Positions 1 to 7,983 of a stretch of DNA of 64,000 nucleotides are shown piece by piece. The DNA lies in NCBI RefSeq assembly GCF_013204885.1, contig NZ_JABMKX010000005.1, positions 372,001 through 436,000 on the forward strand. Direction: 5' to 3'. Below the pieces are notes generated by a model. The model was not told the origin of the DNA, did no database searches, and saw only the letters and a program-made list of their open reading frames with translations. A program made the position numbers and the translations under genes. Source of the DNA: Paenibacillus tritici. Lineage in GTDB: Bacteria > Bacillota > Bacilli > Paenibacillales > Paenibacillaceae. Numbering within the stretch: the stretch's first letter is position 1; every line of letters begins with the position of its first letter.

Positions 1-1
1 C

Positions 2-997
2 TGGACGGCCAGCTTCTGGACCGGCATGGTCTGGCTGGCGTATGAATGGACCGGAGACAGCAGGTACCGGGAAGCGGCAGAAGAGCAGTTGGACAGCTTC
101 CGGAGGCGGGTGGAGGAGCGGATCGCGGTGGATACGCATGATCTGGGTTTTCTGTACAGCCTCTCGGCGGTTGCTGCCTACCGGATTACCGGCAATCCGG
201 CGGCGCGGGAGATGGCGCTGGAAGCGGCCGGACTGCTGGCGGACCGTTACTTTCCCGAGGCTGGAATTATTCAGGCCTGGGGAGATCTGAATGACCCGGC
301 GCAGCGCGGCCGGATGATTATTGACTGCCTGCTGAATCTTCCGCTGCTCCACTGGGCTGCTGAAGAGACTGGGGACAGCGCCCTGGCATCCATAGCCCAC
401 CGACACGCCCGGCAATCGGCCCGGTATCTGGTCCGCCCCGACCATACCTCCTATCACACCTATTATATGGACGCGGAAACGGGTAAGCCGCTGTACGGCA
501 ACACTCATCAGGGGTATGCCGATGATTCCTGCTGGGCGAGAGGGCAGGCCTGGGGCATATACGGCTTCGCGCTTGCCTACGCGCATACGGGCGATTCATC
601 GCTGCTTGATGCCTCCAGGCAGCTGGCCGACTATTTCCTGGAAAAACTTCCGGCAGACGGCATTGTGTATTGGGATCTGATATTTACGGACGGCGACGGC
701 CAGGAGAAGGACAGCTCGGCTGCTGCTATTACTGTCTGCGGGCTGCTGGAGCTGTTCCGGCAATTACCGGCTGACGATCCGGGTGCAGCCGGATACAGAG
801 AAGCTGCCCTGGAGATGCTGGCTGTACTTGCTGAGCGGTACACAACGAAGGAGCATCCTCATTCAAACGGAATTCTGCTGCATGGTGTCTATAACAAACC
901 ACGGGGTTGGGGGATTGACGAATGCACCCTCTGGGGGGATTACTTCTACTGTGAGGCCTTGATGCGGGTGCTTGGAGAGTGGCAGCGTTATTGGTAG
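2..997 (+). CDS. Unsaturated glucuronyl hydrolase, GH88 family (5' end outside window)
   Basis: GH88 enzymes hydrolyse the unsaturated uronic acid that polysaccharide lyases leave at the non-reducing end of oligosaccharides, usually in the cytoplasm. The reading frame is open to the window edge and already encodes family-like sequence (WTASFWTG) before the first ATG at 26, so the true start lies upstream. Counting from that ATG, the Asp in THDLGF (residue 39) and the Asp in IIDCLLN (residue 100) are 61 residues apart, the same spacing as the catalytic Asp88/Asp149 of Bacillus GL1 UGL. The fold is an all-alpha barrel rich in Trp, Tyr and His, and the C terminus appears complete. It is followed by the sugar-locus regulator. 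Assignment to GH88 is firm; the substrate (chondroitin, xanthan, gellan or another lyase product) cannot be read from sequence. Confidence 0.88.
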   Translation, partial: WTASFWTGMVWLAYEWTGDSRYREAAEEQLDSFRRRVEERIAVDTHDLGFLYSLSAVAAYRITGNPAAREMALEAAGLLADRYFPEAGIIQAWGDLNDPAQRGRMIIDCLLNLPLLHWAAEETGDSALASIAHRHARQSARYLVRPDHTSYHTYYMDAETGKPLYGNTHQGYADDSCWARGQAWGIYGFALAYAHTGDSSLLDASRQLADYFLEKLPADGIVYWDLIFTDGDGQEKDSSAAAITVCGLLELFRQLPADDPGAAGYREAALEMLAVLAERYTTKEHPHSNGILLHGVYNKPRGWGIDECTLWGDYFYCEALMRVLGEWQRYW

Positions 998-1032
998 ATA
1001 AGTTCTGGCGACCTGGATCGACAATTTTTATA

Positions 1033-1059
1033 TATCATGATATATTATTATGTATGATA
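1033..1059. promoter_or_regulatory. Candidate operator/promoter region of the GntR-type regulator
   Basis: The 95-bp gap before the regulator holds an AT-rich dyad: TATCAT (1033-1038) and ATGATA (1054-1059) flank TATATTATTATGTAT (1041-1055). The same 15-mer with one change occurs at 2380-2394, upstream of the ABC transporter genes. A shared sequence in front of both the regulator and its probable target operon suggests an operator and autoregulation. This is inference from two copies; AT-rich DNA can match by chance. Confidence 0.35.
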
Positions 1060-1092
1060 CTGAAAAATGAATGTCAGGGGACCAAGAATGTT

Positions 1093-2268
1093 ATGACTGA
1101 ATCCACCTCTTCCAAGCCGATGTATGAGAAGATTTTTGATGAAGTGAAGGAGAGCATCCTTACGGAGGTTTATAAACCCGGAGAACGGGTTCCTTCCGAG
1201 AAAGAGCTGGCTGAAACCTATAAGGTTAGCCGTATAACCAGCAAGAAAGCACTTGAGATGCTCGCCGCCGAACGGCTGATTGTCCGCAAGCCCGGCCGCG
1301 GCTCGTTCGTAGCAGATGCTTCCACTGGGCAGCCTGACCCGGGGATGAACATCACAACCCCTGCTGCTGCCATGAAGATTCACTCCGGTGACAAAACAGT
1401 CGGCCTGATCATCACCGACTTTGGCAACAGCTACGGGACGGGGCTGATCTACGGGATGGAGCAGGCTTCACGCGACAGTGACTGCTTCCTGGTGCTGCGG
1501 AGAACCTTTGGTATTCCGGAGAATGAGGAGCAGGCGATCCAGAAGCTGCTGAAACTGGGTGTGGACGGTTTGATTATTTTTCCGGCCCAAGGCGAGTATT
1601 TCAATGCAGAAATTCTGAAGCTGGTCATCAGGCGGTTTCCGCTCGTGCTGGTAGACAGACATCTCAAAGGAGTGGCTGCGGCATCCATCAGCTCCAATAA
1701 TCTGGAGGCAGCCCTTGATGCGACGGAATATTTGTTTGACCTCGGGCATAGTCATATTTCATTTCTGTCTCCGCCTCCCGTGGATACCACTGCCGTGGAG
1801 GACCGGATTGAGGGCTTCATTCAAGCCCATGCCCAGCGGGGAGTTGTGGTGGACAAGGAACTGTGGGTCAGTGATTTAACCTCGACGCTGCCAAAGTCTT
1901 TTAATACAGATAATATTGAACGGGACCTCTCGCGGCTTGTAACCCATCTGCAGAGCCATCCGTCAATCACGGCGTTATTTGCCATTGAATACAATATCGC
2001 GCTGCTCGCGAAGACTGCGGTGGAACGGCTGGGGCTGCGTGTACCTGAGGATATCTCCATTATATGCTTTGACAGTCCGCCGACACATCTGGGCAGCGGC
2101 TATGCCTTCACCCATATGCGGCAGAATGAAGAGGAGATGGGCCGGATTGCCCTGGAGAATGTGCTCAGTATTATGAACGGCCAATCCGTCCCCAATAAGG
2201 TGATGCTGGAAGCTGAGCTGGTTCCCGGGAATTCGACCGGCCCTGTCCGTCACAACAAGCTGCTGTGA
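1093..2268 (+). CDS. Transcriptional regulator, GntR-type HTH with LacI-type ligand domain (AraR-like)
   Basis: An AraR-type architecture of about 391 residues. An N-terminal GntR winged helix (about 7-75, with PSEKELAETYKVSRITSKKAL as the recognition region) is joined to a periplasmic-binding-protein-like effector domain (about 95-385, beginning KTVGLIITDFGNSYG). Family members are usually sugar-responsive repressors. The longest reading frame starts with GTG at 979 inside the GH88 gene, but ATG 1093 follows a CAGGGGA ribosome binding site and leaves only a few residues before the HTH. The gene sits directly upstream of a sugar ABC importer and three GH76 genes, so it probably controls them. 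The effector is unknown; mannose-containing oligosaccharides are a guess from context. A terminator follows it. Confidence 0.88.
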   Translation: MTESTSSKPMYEKIFDEVKESILTEVYKPGERVPSEKELAETYKVSRITSKKALEMLAAERLIVRKPGRGSFVADASTGQPDPGMNITTPAAAMKIHSGDKTVGLIITDFGNSYGTGLIYGMEQASRDSDCFLVLRRTFGIPENEEQAIQKLLKLGVDGLIIFPAQGEYFNAEILKLVIRRFPLVLVDRHLKGVAAASISSNNLEAALDATEYLFDLGHSHISFLSPPPVDTTAVEDRIEGFIQAHAQRGVVVDKELWVSDLTSTLPKSFNTDNIERDLSRLVTHLQSHPSITALFAIEYNIALLAKTAVERLGLRVPEDISIICFDSPPTHLGSGYAFTHMRQNEEEMGRIALENVLSIMNGQSVPNKVMLEAELVPGNSTGPVRHNKLL

Positions 2269-2274
2269 TCCGCC

Positions 2275-2301
2275 AACCCATTCCGCCGGATGGGTTTTTT
2301 T
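2275..2301 (+). terminator. Rho-independent terminator after the regulator gene
   Basis: AACCCAT (2275-2281) pairs with ATGGGTT (2290-2296) around an 8-nt loop, and a run of T follows to 2301. It separates the regulator from the transporter operon. Confidence 0.75.
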
Positions 2302-2379
2302 GGTGCGCTCAAATGGATCCGTCTCCGGTTCGGAGGTGAAGCTTGCAGTCTAGCAATTACAGTGCATTTCATATGTTAG

Positions 2380-2394
2380 TATATTATTATCTAT
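2380..2394. promoter_or_regulatory. Candidate operator upstream of the sugar ABC operon
   Basis: TATATTATTATCTAT differs at one position from 1041-1055, upstream of the regulator gene. It lies just 5' of the -35 box at 2404, a sensible place for a regulator site. Footprinting or comparison with related loci would be needed to call it an operator. Confidence 0.35.
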
Positions 2395-2403
2395 AAATAC
2401 ATA

Positions 2404-2432
2404 TTGACATATCATTTAAATGCCAATATACT
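2404..2432 (+). promoter_or_regulatory. Sigma-A promoter of the sugar ABC/GH76 operon
   Basis: TTGACA (2404-2409), a 17-nt spacer and TATACT (2427-2432) form a near-consensus vegetative promoter. Transcription would start near 2439, at the edge of the cre-like element. The first gene begins at 2580, leaving a leader of about 140 nt. Confidence 0.75.
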
Positions 2433-2438
2433 CATTTG

Positions 2439-2451
2439 TGAAAGCGCTTCA
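2439..2451. promoter_or_regulatory. cre-like element (possible CcpA site)
   Basis: TGAAAGCGCTTCA resembles the CcpA consensus TGWAANCGNTNWCA but is one base short in the right half. Placed at the predicted transcription start, it could mediate carbon catabolite repression of the sugar operon. The missing base is the reason for caution. Confidence 0.45.
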
Positions 2452-2579
2452 TTGAATAAAAAGGAGGTCATTCCGACTGAAAAGCGAGCAGGGGTCTGGC
2501 GGAAGATTAACTTGTGGAGCAAAGAGGCTGGCAGCCCTGGAACCTGTAACAGACAAATACAAATTAAGGGGATGAAGCA

Positions 2580-3881
2580 ATGAAAAAAGGTTTGGTTACG
2601 GCACTCTCGGTGATGATGGTCGCTGCCTTGGCGGCGGGCTGCAGTGGCAATTCGGGACAAGAGAATGCTGCGAATGAGGGCAAAGCCGGAAGCGGAAGCA
2701 GCGGAAAGAAGACGGAGCTCACGTTCTGGGGAGATTGGGGCGGTGAAGGCCAGAAGCAGTTCGAGACCATGGTGGATGCCTTCAACAAATCCCAGGATAA
2801 GATTCATGTCAAATATGTGCTGCAGCAGGATATGATCACCAAATTCCTGACTGCGGCTACGAATGGCGGCGCTCCCGATGTGCTGTTCTGGGACCGCTGG
2901 CGGACCTCGCTGTATGCTCCCAAGAACGTGCTGCATCCGGTGGATGAGTACTTAACGCGTGACGGCATTTCCAAGGATGATTTCTACAGCGAGTCCTTGA
3001 CCGAGCTCTCCCATGACAATAAGTTATACGGGCTTCCGCTGACCGTTGATGCCCGGGCGTTATTCTACAATAAGAAGCTGCTGGACGAAGCGGGGCTTCA
3101 GCCTCCGGCTACCTGGGATGAACTGGAGCAGGCTGCTGCCAAGCTGACCAAGTGGAACGGCGACAAGCTGGAGGTGGCAGGCTTCTCCATGGGTGACCTC
3201 GGCTTGTTCAATATGTATCTCCAGCAGGCTGGCGGCCAGATGCTTACAGAGGATGGTAAAACCAATTTCAATAATGAGCAGGGCAAGCAGGTGCTTGAAT
3301 TCTGGGACCGCCTGATGAACAAAGACAAGGTGTATAAGGTTGGCTTTGAGCTGGGACTTGGCGAAGGGCAGGATGCCTTCGTTACAGGCAAGGTCGCCAT
3401 GCTCTATTCCGGGCCCTGGATGCTCAGTACCTATAACAAATACGGTAAAGATCTCGAATATGGCATTGTACCGCCCCCTGCCGGACCGAACGGCGACAAG
3501 GGCAGTGTGATGGGCGGCTTCGGACTCGTTATTCCTGAGGGCTCCAAGCATCATGATGAGGCATGGGAATTCATTAAATGGTGGACAGCGAATAAGGATA
3601 ATGCCTTGCTGTGGGCCAAGACCAGCCTGAATCTTCCGGGCTTCAAGCCTTCGATGGAAGATCCGTTTTTCCAGGACGACCCGCAGTGGAAGCCGTTTCT
3701 GGATACGCTGGAATTTGCCAAAATCCGTCCGGCGCATCCCGGATATTCTGTGATGGAGACCGATGCGCTTGCACCTAATCTTCAGCTCAACCAGCAGAAC
3801 AAGCTGAGCATTGAAGACACCCTAAAGAAGGCTCAGGAGCAAGGAGACAAAATGCTGGAGGATAACGCGGTTGTTAAGTAG
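2580..3881 (+). CDS. ABC transporter sugar-binding lipoprotein (solute-binding family 1)
   Basis: This is the extracellular substrate-capture protein of a carbohydrate importer. Residues 1-21 form a lipoprotein signal with lipobox LAAG-C21, so the mature protein is anchored to the outer face of the membrane by a lipidated cysteine. The remainder (433 residues) is a typical family 1 binding protein, with WGDWGG near the start of the mature chain and the GKVAMLYSGPWML and GGFGLVIP segments of this family. ATG 2580 is preceded by AAGGGGA at 2566-2572. Two permease genes follow directly. The operon encodes no ATPase, so a shared MsmX-type ATPase encoded elsewhere is likely. The ligand is inferred to be an oligosaccharide released by the linked glycosidases. 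Confidence 0.92.
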   Translation: MKKGLVTALSVMMVAALAAGCSGNSGQENAANEGKAGSGSSGKKTELTFWGDWGGEGQKQFETMVDAFNKSQDKIHVKYVLQQDMITKFLTAATNGGAPDVLFWDRWRTSLYAPKNVLHPVDEYLTRDGISKDDFYSESLTELSHDNKLYGLPLTVDARALFYNKKLLDEAGLQPPATWDELEQAAAKLTKWNGDKLEVAGFSMGDLGLFNMYLQQAGGQMLTEDGKTNFNNEQGKQVLEFWDRLMNKDKVYKVGFELGLGEGQDAFVTGKVAMLYSGPWMLSTYNKYGKDLEYGIVPPPAGPNGDKGSVMGGFGLVIPEGSKHHDEAWEFIKWWTANKDNALLWAKTSLNLPGFKPSMEDPFFQDDPQWKPFLDTLEFAKIRPAHPGYSVMETDALAPNLQLNQQNKLSIEDTLKKAQEQGDKMLEDNAVVK

Positions 3882-3922
3882 TCTGCCAGGGAACCTTGCC
3901 GGATGATGAGAGGGGGAGTTGT

Positions 3923-4810
3923 ATGGCTTCCATGAGAAAAGTGGAACGGCACGAAGCCCGGACTGCCTATGTATTCATTACGCCTACGGTGCTGCTGTTC
4001 GCTGTATTTACAGTCATCCCTGTTGTGATGGCTCTATATTTAAGCTTCACCAACTATGATGTGCTTAGCAGAAATGACTGGGTCGGCCTGGAGAACTACC
4101 GCCGTCTGATAGACGACAGTCTGCTATGGAAGACGTTCAAAAATGTGTTCTTGTACTCCATTATTTTTGTTCCGCTGAATATTATCATTTCCCTGCTGCT
4201 GTCGATGCTGCTGAGCAGGGCATGGCGGGGGGTTAAGCTGTTCCGCACCTTCTATTATTTGCCCACGCTGACCTCGGCGGTAGCGGCGGCGACCGTATGG
4301 ATCTGGCTGCTGCATCCTGAATTCGGTCTGGTGAACGGCTTGCTGTCCTATGTGGGCATTACCGGCCCGGCCTGGCTGTCCGAGACAAGTACGGCCATGC
4401 TGTCCATTGTGATGCTCACCCTCTGGCAATCCGTGGGCTCCAACATGATTATTTATCTGGCCGGTCTGCAGGGTGTCCCGGATTATCTCTATGAATCGGC
4501 ACGGCTGGACGGGGCGAACAAATGGGCCAGCTTCCGCTACATCACTTGGCCGCAGCTGCGGCCGACGACCTTCCTGGTCAGCACGATGGCGATTATTGGT
4601 GCACTGCAGCTGTTTGACCAGGCCTTTGTGCTAACGCAGGGCGGTCCGGCTAATGTGACCAAGACCCCGGTCTATCTAATCTATCAGCAGGGCTTCAATC
4701 AGCTGCAAATGGGCTATGCCTCGGCGCAGGCCTTTGTGCTTGCTGTAGCCATTCTTATTTTCTCGCTGATTAATATGCGGGTCTCCAAGGCGGAAGAGTC
4801 GATCATTTAG
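3923..4810 (+). CDS. ABC transporter permease, MalF-like sugar permease
   Basis: An inner-membrane channel subunit of 295 residues with about six hydrophobic segments. It carries the permease EAA-type loop (YESARLDGANKWASFRYITW) that contacts the ATPase. A TTG at 3896 extends the frame, but ATG 3923 has the strong GAGGGGGAG ribosome binding site (3909-3917) at normal spacing. It lies between the binding-protein gene and the second permease, and the three form one import system. Homology to sugar permeases is clear; the exact sugar is not. Confidence 0.92.
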   Translation: MASMRKVERHEARTAYVFITPTVLLFAVFTVIPVVMALYLSFTNYDVLSRNDWVGLENYRRLIDDSLLWKTFKNVFLYSIIFVPLNIIISLLLSMLLSRAWRGVKLFRTFYYLPTLTSAVAAATVWIWLLHPEFGLVNGLLSYVGITGPAWLSETSTAMLSIVMLTLWQSVGSNMIIYLAGLQGVPDYLYESARLDGANKWASFRYITWPQLRPTTFLVSTMAIIGALQLFDQAFVLTQGGPANVTKTPVYLIYQQGFNQLQMGYASAQAFVLAVAILIFSLINMRVSKAEESII

Positions 4811-4843
4811 GGGCAGCTTGTCCAGGAAAAGGAGGTTCACAGG

Positions 4844-5731
4844 ATGGGTGTTACTGGCGGTTCGGCCTTGAAGCAGGGCCTCTACAAGCTCATTTTTTAT
4901 ATTGTATGTATCCTTATAGCAGTTGTTATGTTTCTGCCATTCTACTGGAGTCTGCTAACCTCGCTGAAGCCGGATGATGAGATTTTTGCGATGCCGATCC
5001 AGTGGTTTCCGAAGCATCTGACCTTTGAGCATTACCGCAAAGCCTTTTCAACGGTGCCTTTTGCGTTATTCTTCTGGAATTCGCTCGTGCTTGCCGTGTC
5101 GGGTGTGCTGGCCAACCTGTTTTTTGGATCACTTAGCGGCTATGCCTTTGCGAAGCTGAGATTCAGGCTGAACAAGCCGGTGTTCCGCGTGTTGCTGGCG
5201 GCAATGATGATTCCCGGCATTGTGACCATGATCCCGACAGTGTACGTGATGCGCCATATCCCGTTTGCCGGGGGCAATGATATTTTTGGCGGGGGCGGCA
5301 ATGGGCTGATGAACTCGTTCTGGGGCATTATTCTTCCCGGGGCTTCCGGGAGCTTCGCGGTGTTCTTCATGCGGCAATTTTTTCTCACGCTCCCCAGTGA
5401 CATGCTGGAGATGGCCCGGATTGAGGGCTGCGGAGAATTTAAAATTTTTTGGCGGATTTATCTGCCGCTTACCCGTCCGGCGCTGGCTACCTTGAGCATC
5501 TTCACCTTCCAGGCCGGCTGGAACAGCTTCCTGTGGCCGATGATTGTGCTGAATGATCCGGACAAAGCGACGATTCAAATGGGCCTGCAGGCTTTTTCAT
5601 ATAATTTCCAGACAGACTACGGGCCGATGATGGCCGGGGCGCTGGTGGCAATTCTGCCGATACTGGTGCTGTTTCTAGCGCTGCAGCGTTATTTTGTACA
5701 GGGGATTGCCTTCAGCGGCATCAAAGGCTGA
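4844..5731 (+). CDS. ABC transporter permease, MalG-like sugar permease
   Basis: This is the second channel subunit, 295 residues, with six predicted membrane spans. The ATPase-contact loop reads MLEMARIEGCGEFKIFW, followed by YLPLTRPALA. ATG 4844 follows GGAGG at 4831-4835. It is cotranscribed with the upstream permease, and GH76 genes follow within about 40 nt. Pairing with the preceding MalF-like protein and the binding protein gives a complete importer apart from the ATPase. Confidence 0.92.
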   Translation: MGVTGGSALKQGLYKLIFYIVCILIAVVMFLPFYWSLLTSLKPDDEIFAMPIQWFPKHLTFEHYRKAFSTVPFALFFWNSLVLAVSGVLANLFFGSLSGYAFAKLRFRLNKPVFRVLLAAMMIPGIVTMIPTVYVMRHIPFAGGNDIFGGGGNGLMNSFWGIILPGASGSFAVFFMRQFFLTLPSDMLEMARIEGCGEFKIFWRIYLPLTRPALATLSIFTFQAGWNSFLWPMIVLNDPDKATIQMGLQAFSYNFQTDYGPMMAGALVAILPILVLFLALQRYFVQGIAFSGIKG

Positions 5732-5773
5732 GTGATCTGCCGGAGGCAAATCATATACGGGGAGAGAGACCAT

Positions 5774-6850
5774 ATGAAGCAAATGGAGCTTGAACAATGG
5801 GCGAAACGGGCGGACTCGGCCCAGGAAGCGCTGGAGGTATTCTTCTGGAACGAAGCTATCGAAATGTATGATATTGAGACTCCTTGTCCAGATGGAGCAT
5901 GTAATACGGTCTTTCATTACTGGTGGATGGCACATGCCGTGGATGTGCTGGTGGACGGTCTGCTGCGGACCGGGGCTGCCGGATACCGTGAACGGCTATC
6001 CGCTCTCCATGCGGGGCTGCTCCGCCGCAATGACGGGGTATGGCCTAATGAGCTGTACGACGACATGGAGTGGATGGCCTTGGCCTGGCTCCGCGCTTAT
6101 CAGGCAACGGGAGAGGAGGGATACAAAGAGACGGCCCTTATCCTCTGGACGGATATCAGAACCGGCTGGAACAGCCATTCAGGGGGCGGCATTGCCTGGC
6201 AGAAAACGCAGCTGGATTACAAGAACACCCCGGCGAATGCCCCGGCTGCGATCCTAGCCACCCGCCTGTATCAGGCTTTTGGAGATCCGCAGGACCTGGA
6301 GTGGGCGCATGCGCTGTATGACTGGCTGCAATCCCATCTGGTGGACCCGGACACGGGCTTCGTCTGGGATGGGATGAACCGTACCGGTGACGGCGGGATC
6401 GATAAGGATTGGAAATATACCTACAATCAAGGTGTGTATATCGGTGCGGCTATCGAGCTGTACCGGATTACCGGGAACCGTGACTATCTTGAGGAGGCCC
6501 GGCGCACCTTCGCCGCAGCGGTCAAGGAGCTGGCGGGCCCGCATGATGGCATACTTCCGGATGAAGGCGGCGGTGATGCCGGTCTCTTCAAGGGCATTCT
6601 GGTCCGCTATGCGGCAGAACTGGCATTAGCTGATCCGGAAGACGGCGCCGCTGCGTCCTTCCTGCGCAGCAACGCAGAGATGCTGTGGAGCCAAGGGAAG
6701 GCGGCAGACCAGGTTCTCTTCGGACCCGATTGGAATACGGCACCTTCGGGCGTTGTTCAATTGAGCACCCAGCTGAGCGGCATTAAGCTGCTGGAGCGGA
6801 TGGCTGTGCTTACAGGGACCAGGCGGCCGAATGCTCAACCCTCATTTTAA
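5774..6850 (+). CDS. Glycoside hydrolase family 76 protein, cytoplasmic
   Basis: GH76 enzymes are typically endo-alpha-1,6-mannanases with an (alpha/alpha)6 barrel. This 358-residue protein has no signal peptide. It carries the family's adjacent catalytic aspartates in LYDDMEWMALAW (D96-D97), plus HYWWMAHAVDVL and GGIAWQK segments shared with the next two genes. ATG 5774 follows a GGGGAGAG site; the longer frame from 5732 has no better site. Its position after the importer genes suggests action on imported oligosaccharides. It is clearly paralogous to the product of the downstream gene. Whether it is a mannanase, a mannosidase or another activity is unproven. Confidence 0.88.
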   Translation: MKQMELEQWAKRADSAQEALEVFFWNEAIEMYDIETPCPDGACNTVFHYWWMAHAVDVLVDGLLRTGAAGYRERLSALHAGLLRRNDGVWPNELYDDMEWMALAWLRAYQATGEEGYKETALILWTDIRTGWNSHSGGGIAWQKTQLDYKNTPANAPAAILATRLYQAFGDPQDLEWAHALYDWLQSHLVDPDTGFVWDGMNRTGDGGIDKDWKYTYNQGVYIGAAIELYRITGNRDYLEEARRTFAAAVKELAGPHDGILPDEGGGDAGLFKGILVRYAAELALADPEDGAAASFLRSNAEMLWSQGKAADQVLFGPDWNTAPSGVVQLSTQLSGIKLLERMAVLTGTRRPNAQPSF

Positions 6851-6867
6851 ATAGGAGGAGCTGGCTT

Positions 6868-7920
6868 ATGGATCATTATAACAGGACAGCATTAGCAGAG
6901 AACTGGGCAGCACGTGCGGACTGGCTTCAAGACTCCCTCTGGCGGCGCTACTATAATGCGGACAGCGGAATTATGGACCAATGGTACCCGCAGGAATACA
7001 GCCGGCCAGGTGACAATTTCTACTACTGGTGGCAGGCTCATGTCATTGATGCGCTGACCGATGCTTATGAACGGACGGGGGATTCCAAATATGCCGAACG
7101 CATCCGTAGTCTGAGCCGCAGCTTACACGCCTATAACGGCGGGACGTTCACGCATAATTATAATGATGATATGGAATGGACTGCCCTTGCGCTGCTGCGG
7201 GCCTATCAGGCTACCGGCGAAGCGGAATATCTGAGTGCTGTGCTTGAATTGTGGGCTGATATTCAGACGGCCTGGAATGAGCACTGCGGGGGAGGGATGG
7301 CCTGGAAAAAGGATCAGCTCGATTACAAGAACACGCCGGCGAATGCCCCGGCCGCTATTCTGGCCGCCCGCCTATACTCGCTGCTTGGACAGGAGGAGGA
7401 TCTGAACTGGGCGATCCGGATTTACCGCTGGAACCAGGCGAATCTGGTTGACCCTGACAGCGGGTTCGTATGGGATGGAATCAACCGCCAGGGGGATGGG
7501 CAGATAGATTACGACTGGGAATTCACTTATTGTCAGGGAGTGTTCATGGGAGCGGGGATCGAGCTCTGCCGTGTCACCGGCGATTCCGGCTATGCCGCAG
7601 ATGCCAGCCGGACCGCTGAGGCGTGCCTGGACCGCTTATGCCATTCCGAATCTCTGCTGTTGCCTGATGAAGGGATTGATGATACCGGATTGTTCAAGGG
7701 GATTCTGATCCGCTATCTGGTACAGCTGGAGCAGCATTTCCCCGGAAATGACCGGGTCCGTGAAGTCATATGGGCCAATGCCCGTACGCTATGGGTGCAA
7801 GGGCTGGACCGGACGCTGGGGCTGTGCGGACCCTCCTGGGAGCAGGTTCCCGTGCTGCCGGTACAGCTCAGTGTTCAGCTCAGCGGTCTGATGCTGCTTG
7901 AGGGAGCAGCCAAGCTTTAA
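6868..7920 (+). CDS. Glycoside hydrolase family 76 protein, cytoplasmic (second copy)
   Basis: This 350-residue paralogue of the preceding gene also lacks a signal peptide. The catalytic pair is present in NYNDDMEWTALALL (D100-D101), and long stretches such as LDYKNTPANAPAAIL are nearly identical to the upstream copy. ATG 6868 follows AGGAGGAG at 6853-6860. Two adjacent cytoplasmic copies imply complementary specificities (chain length or branch tolerance), but that is inference. It is cotranscribed with the importer genes and followed by the secreted GH76 gene. Confidence 0.88.
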   Translation: MDHYNRTALAENWAARADWLQDSLWRRYYNADSGIMDQWYPQEYSRPGDNFYYWWQAHVIDALTDAYERTGDSKYAERIRSLSRSLHAYNGGTFTHNYNDDMEWTALALLRAYQATGEAEYLSAVLELWADIQTAWNEHCGGGMAWKKDQLDYKNTPANAPAAILAARLYSLLGQEEDLNWAIRIYRWNQANLVDPDSGFVWDGINRQGDGQIDYDWEFTYCQGVFMGAGIELCRVTGDSGYAADASRTAEACLDRLCHSESLLLPDEGIDDTGLFKGILIRYLVQLEQHFPGNDRVREVIWANARTLWVQGLDRTLGLCGPSWEQVPVLPVQLSVQLSGLMLLEGAAKL

Positions 7921-7983
7921 GCATTAGCCCATTGCCGACTGACGGTTATGGACGAAATGTACAAATGAAGGGGGTACCCGGAA

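Noticed and set aside
2439..2451. A confident CcpA site
   Set aside because: One base is missing relative to the consensus, so it is listed only as cre-like.
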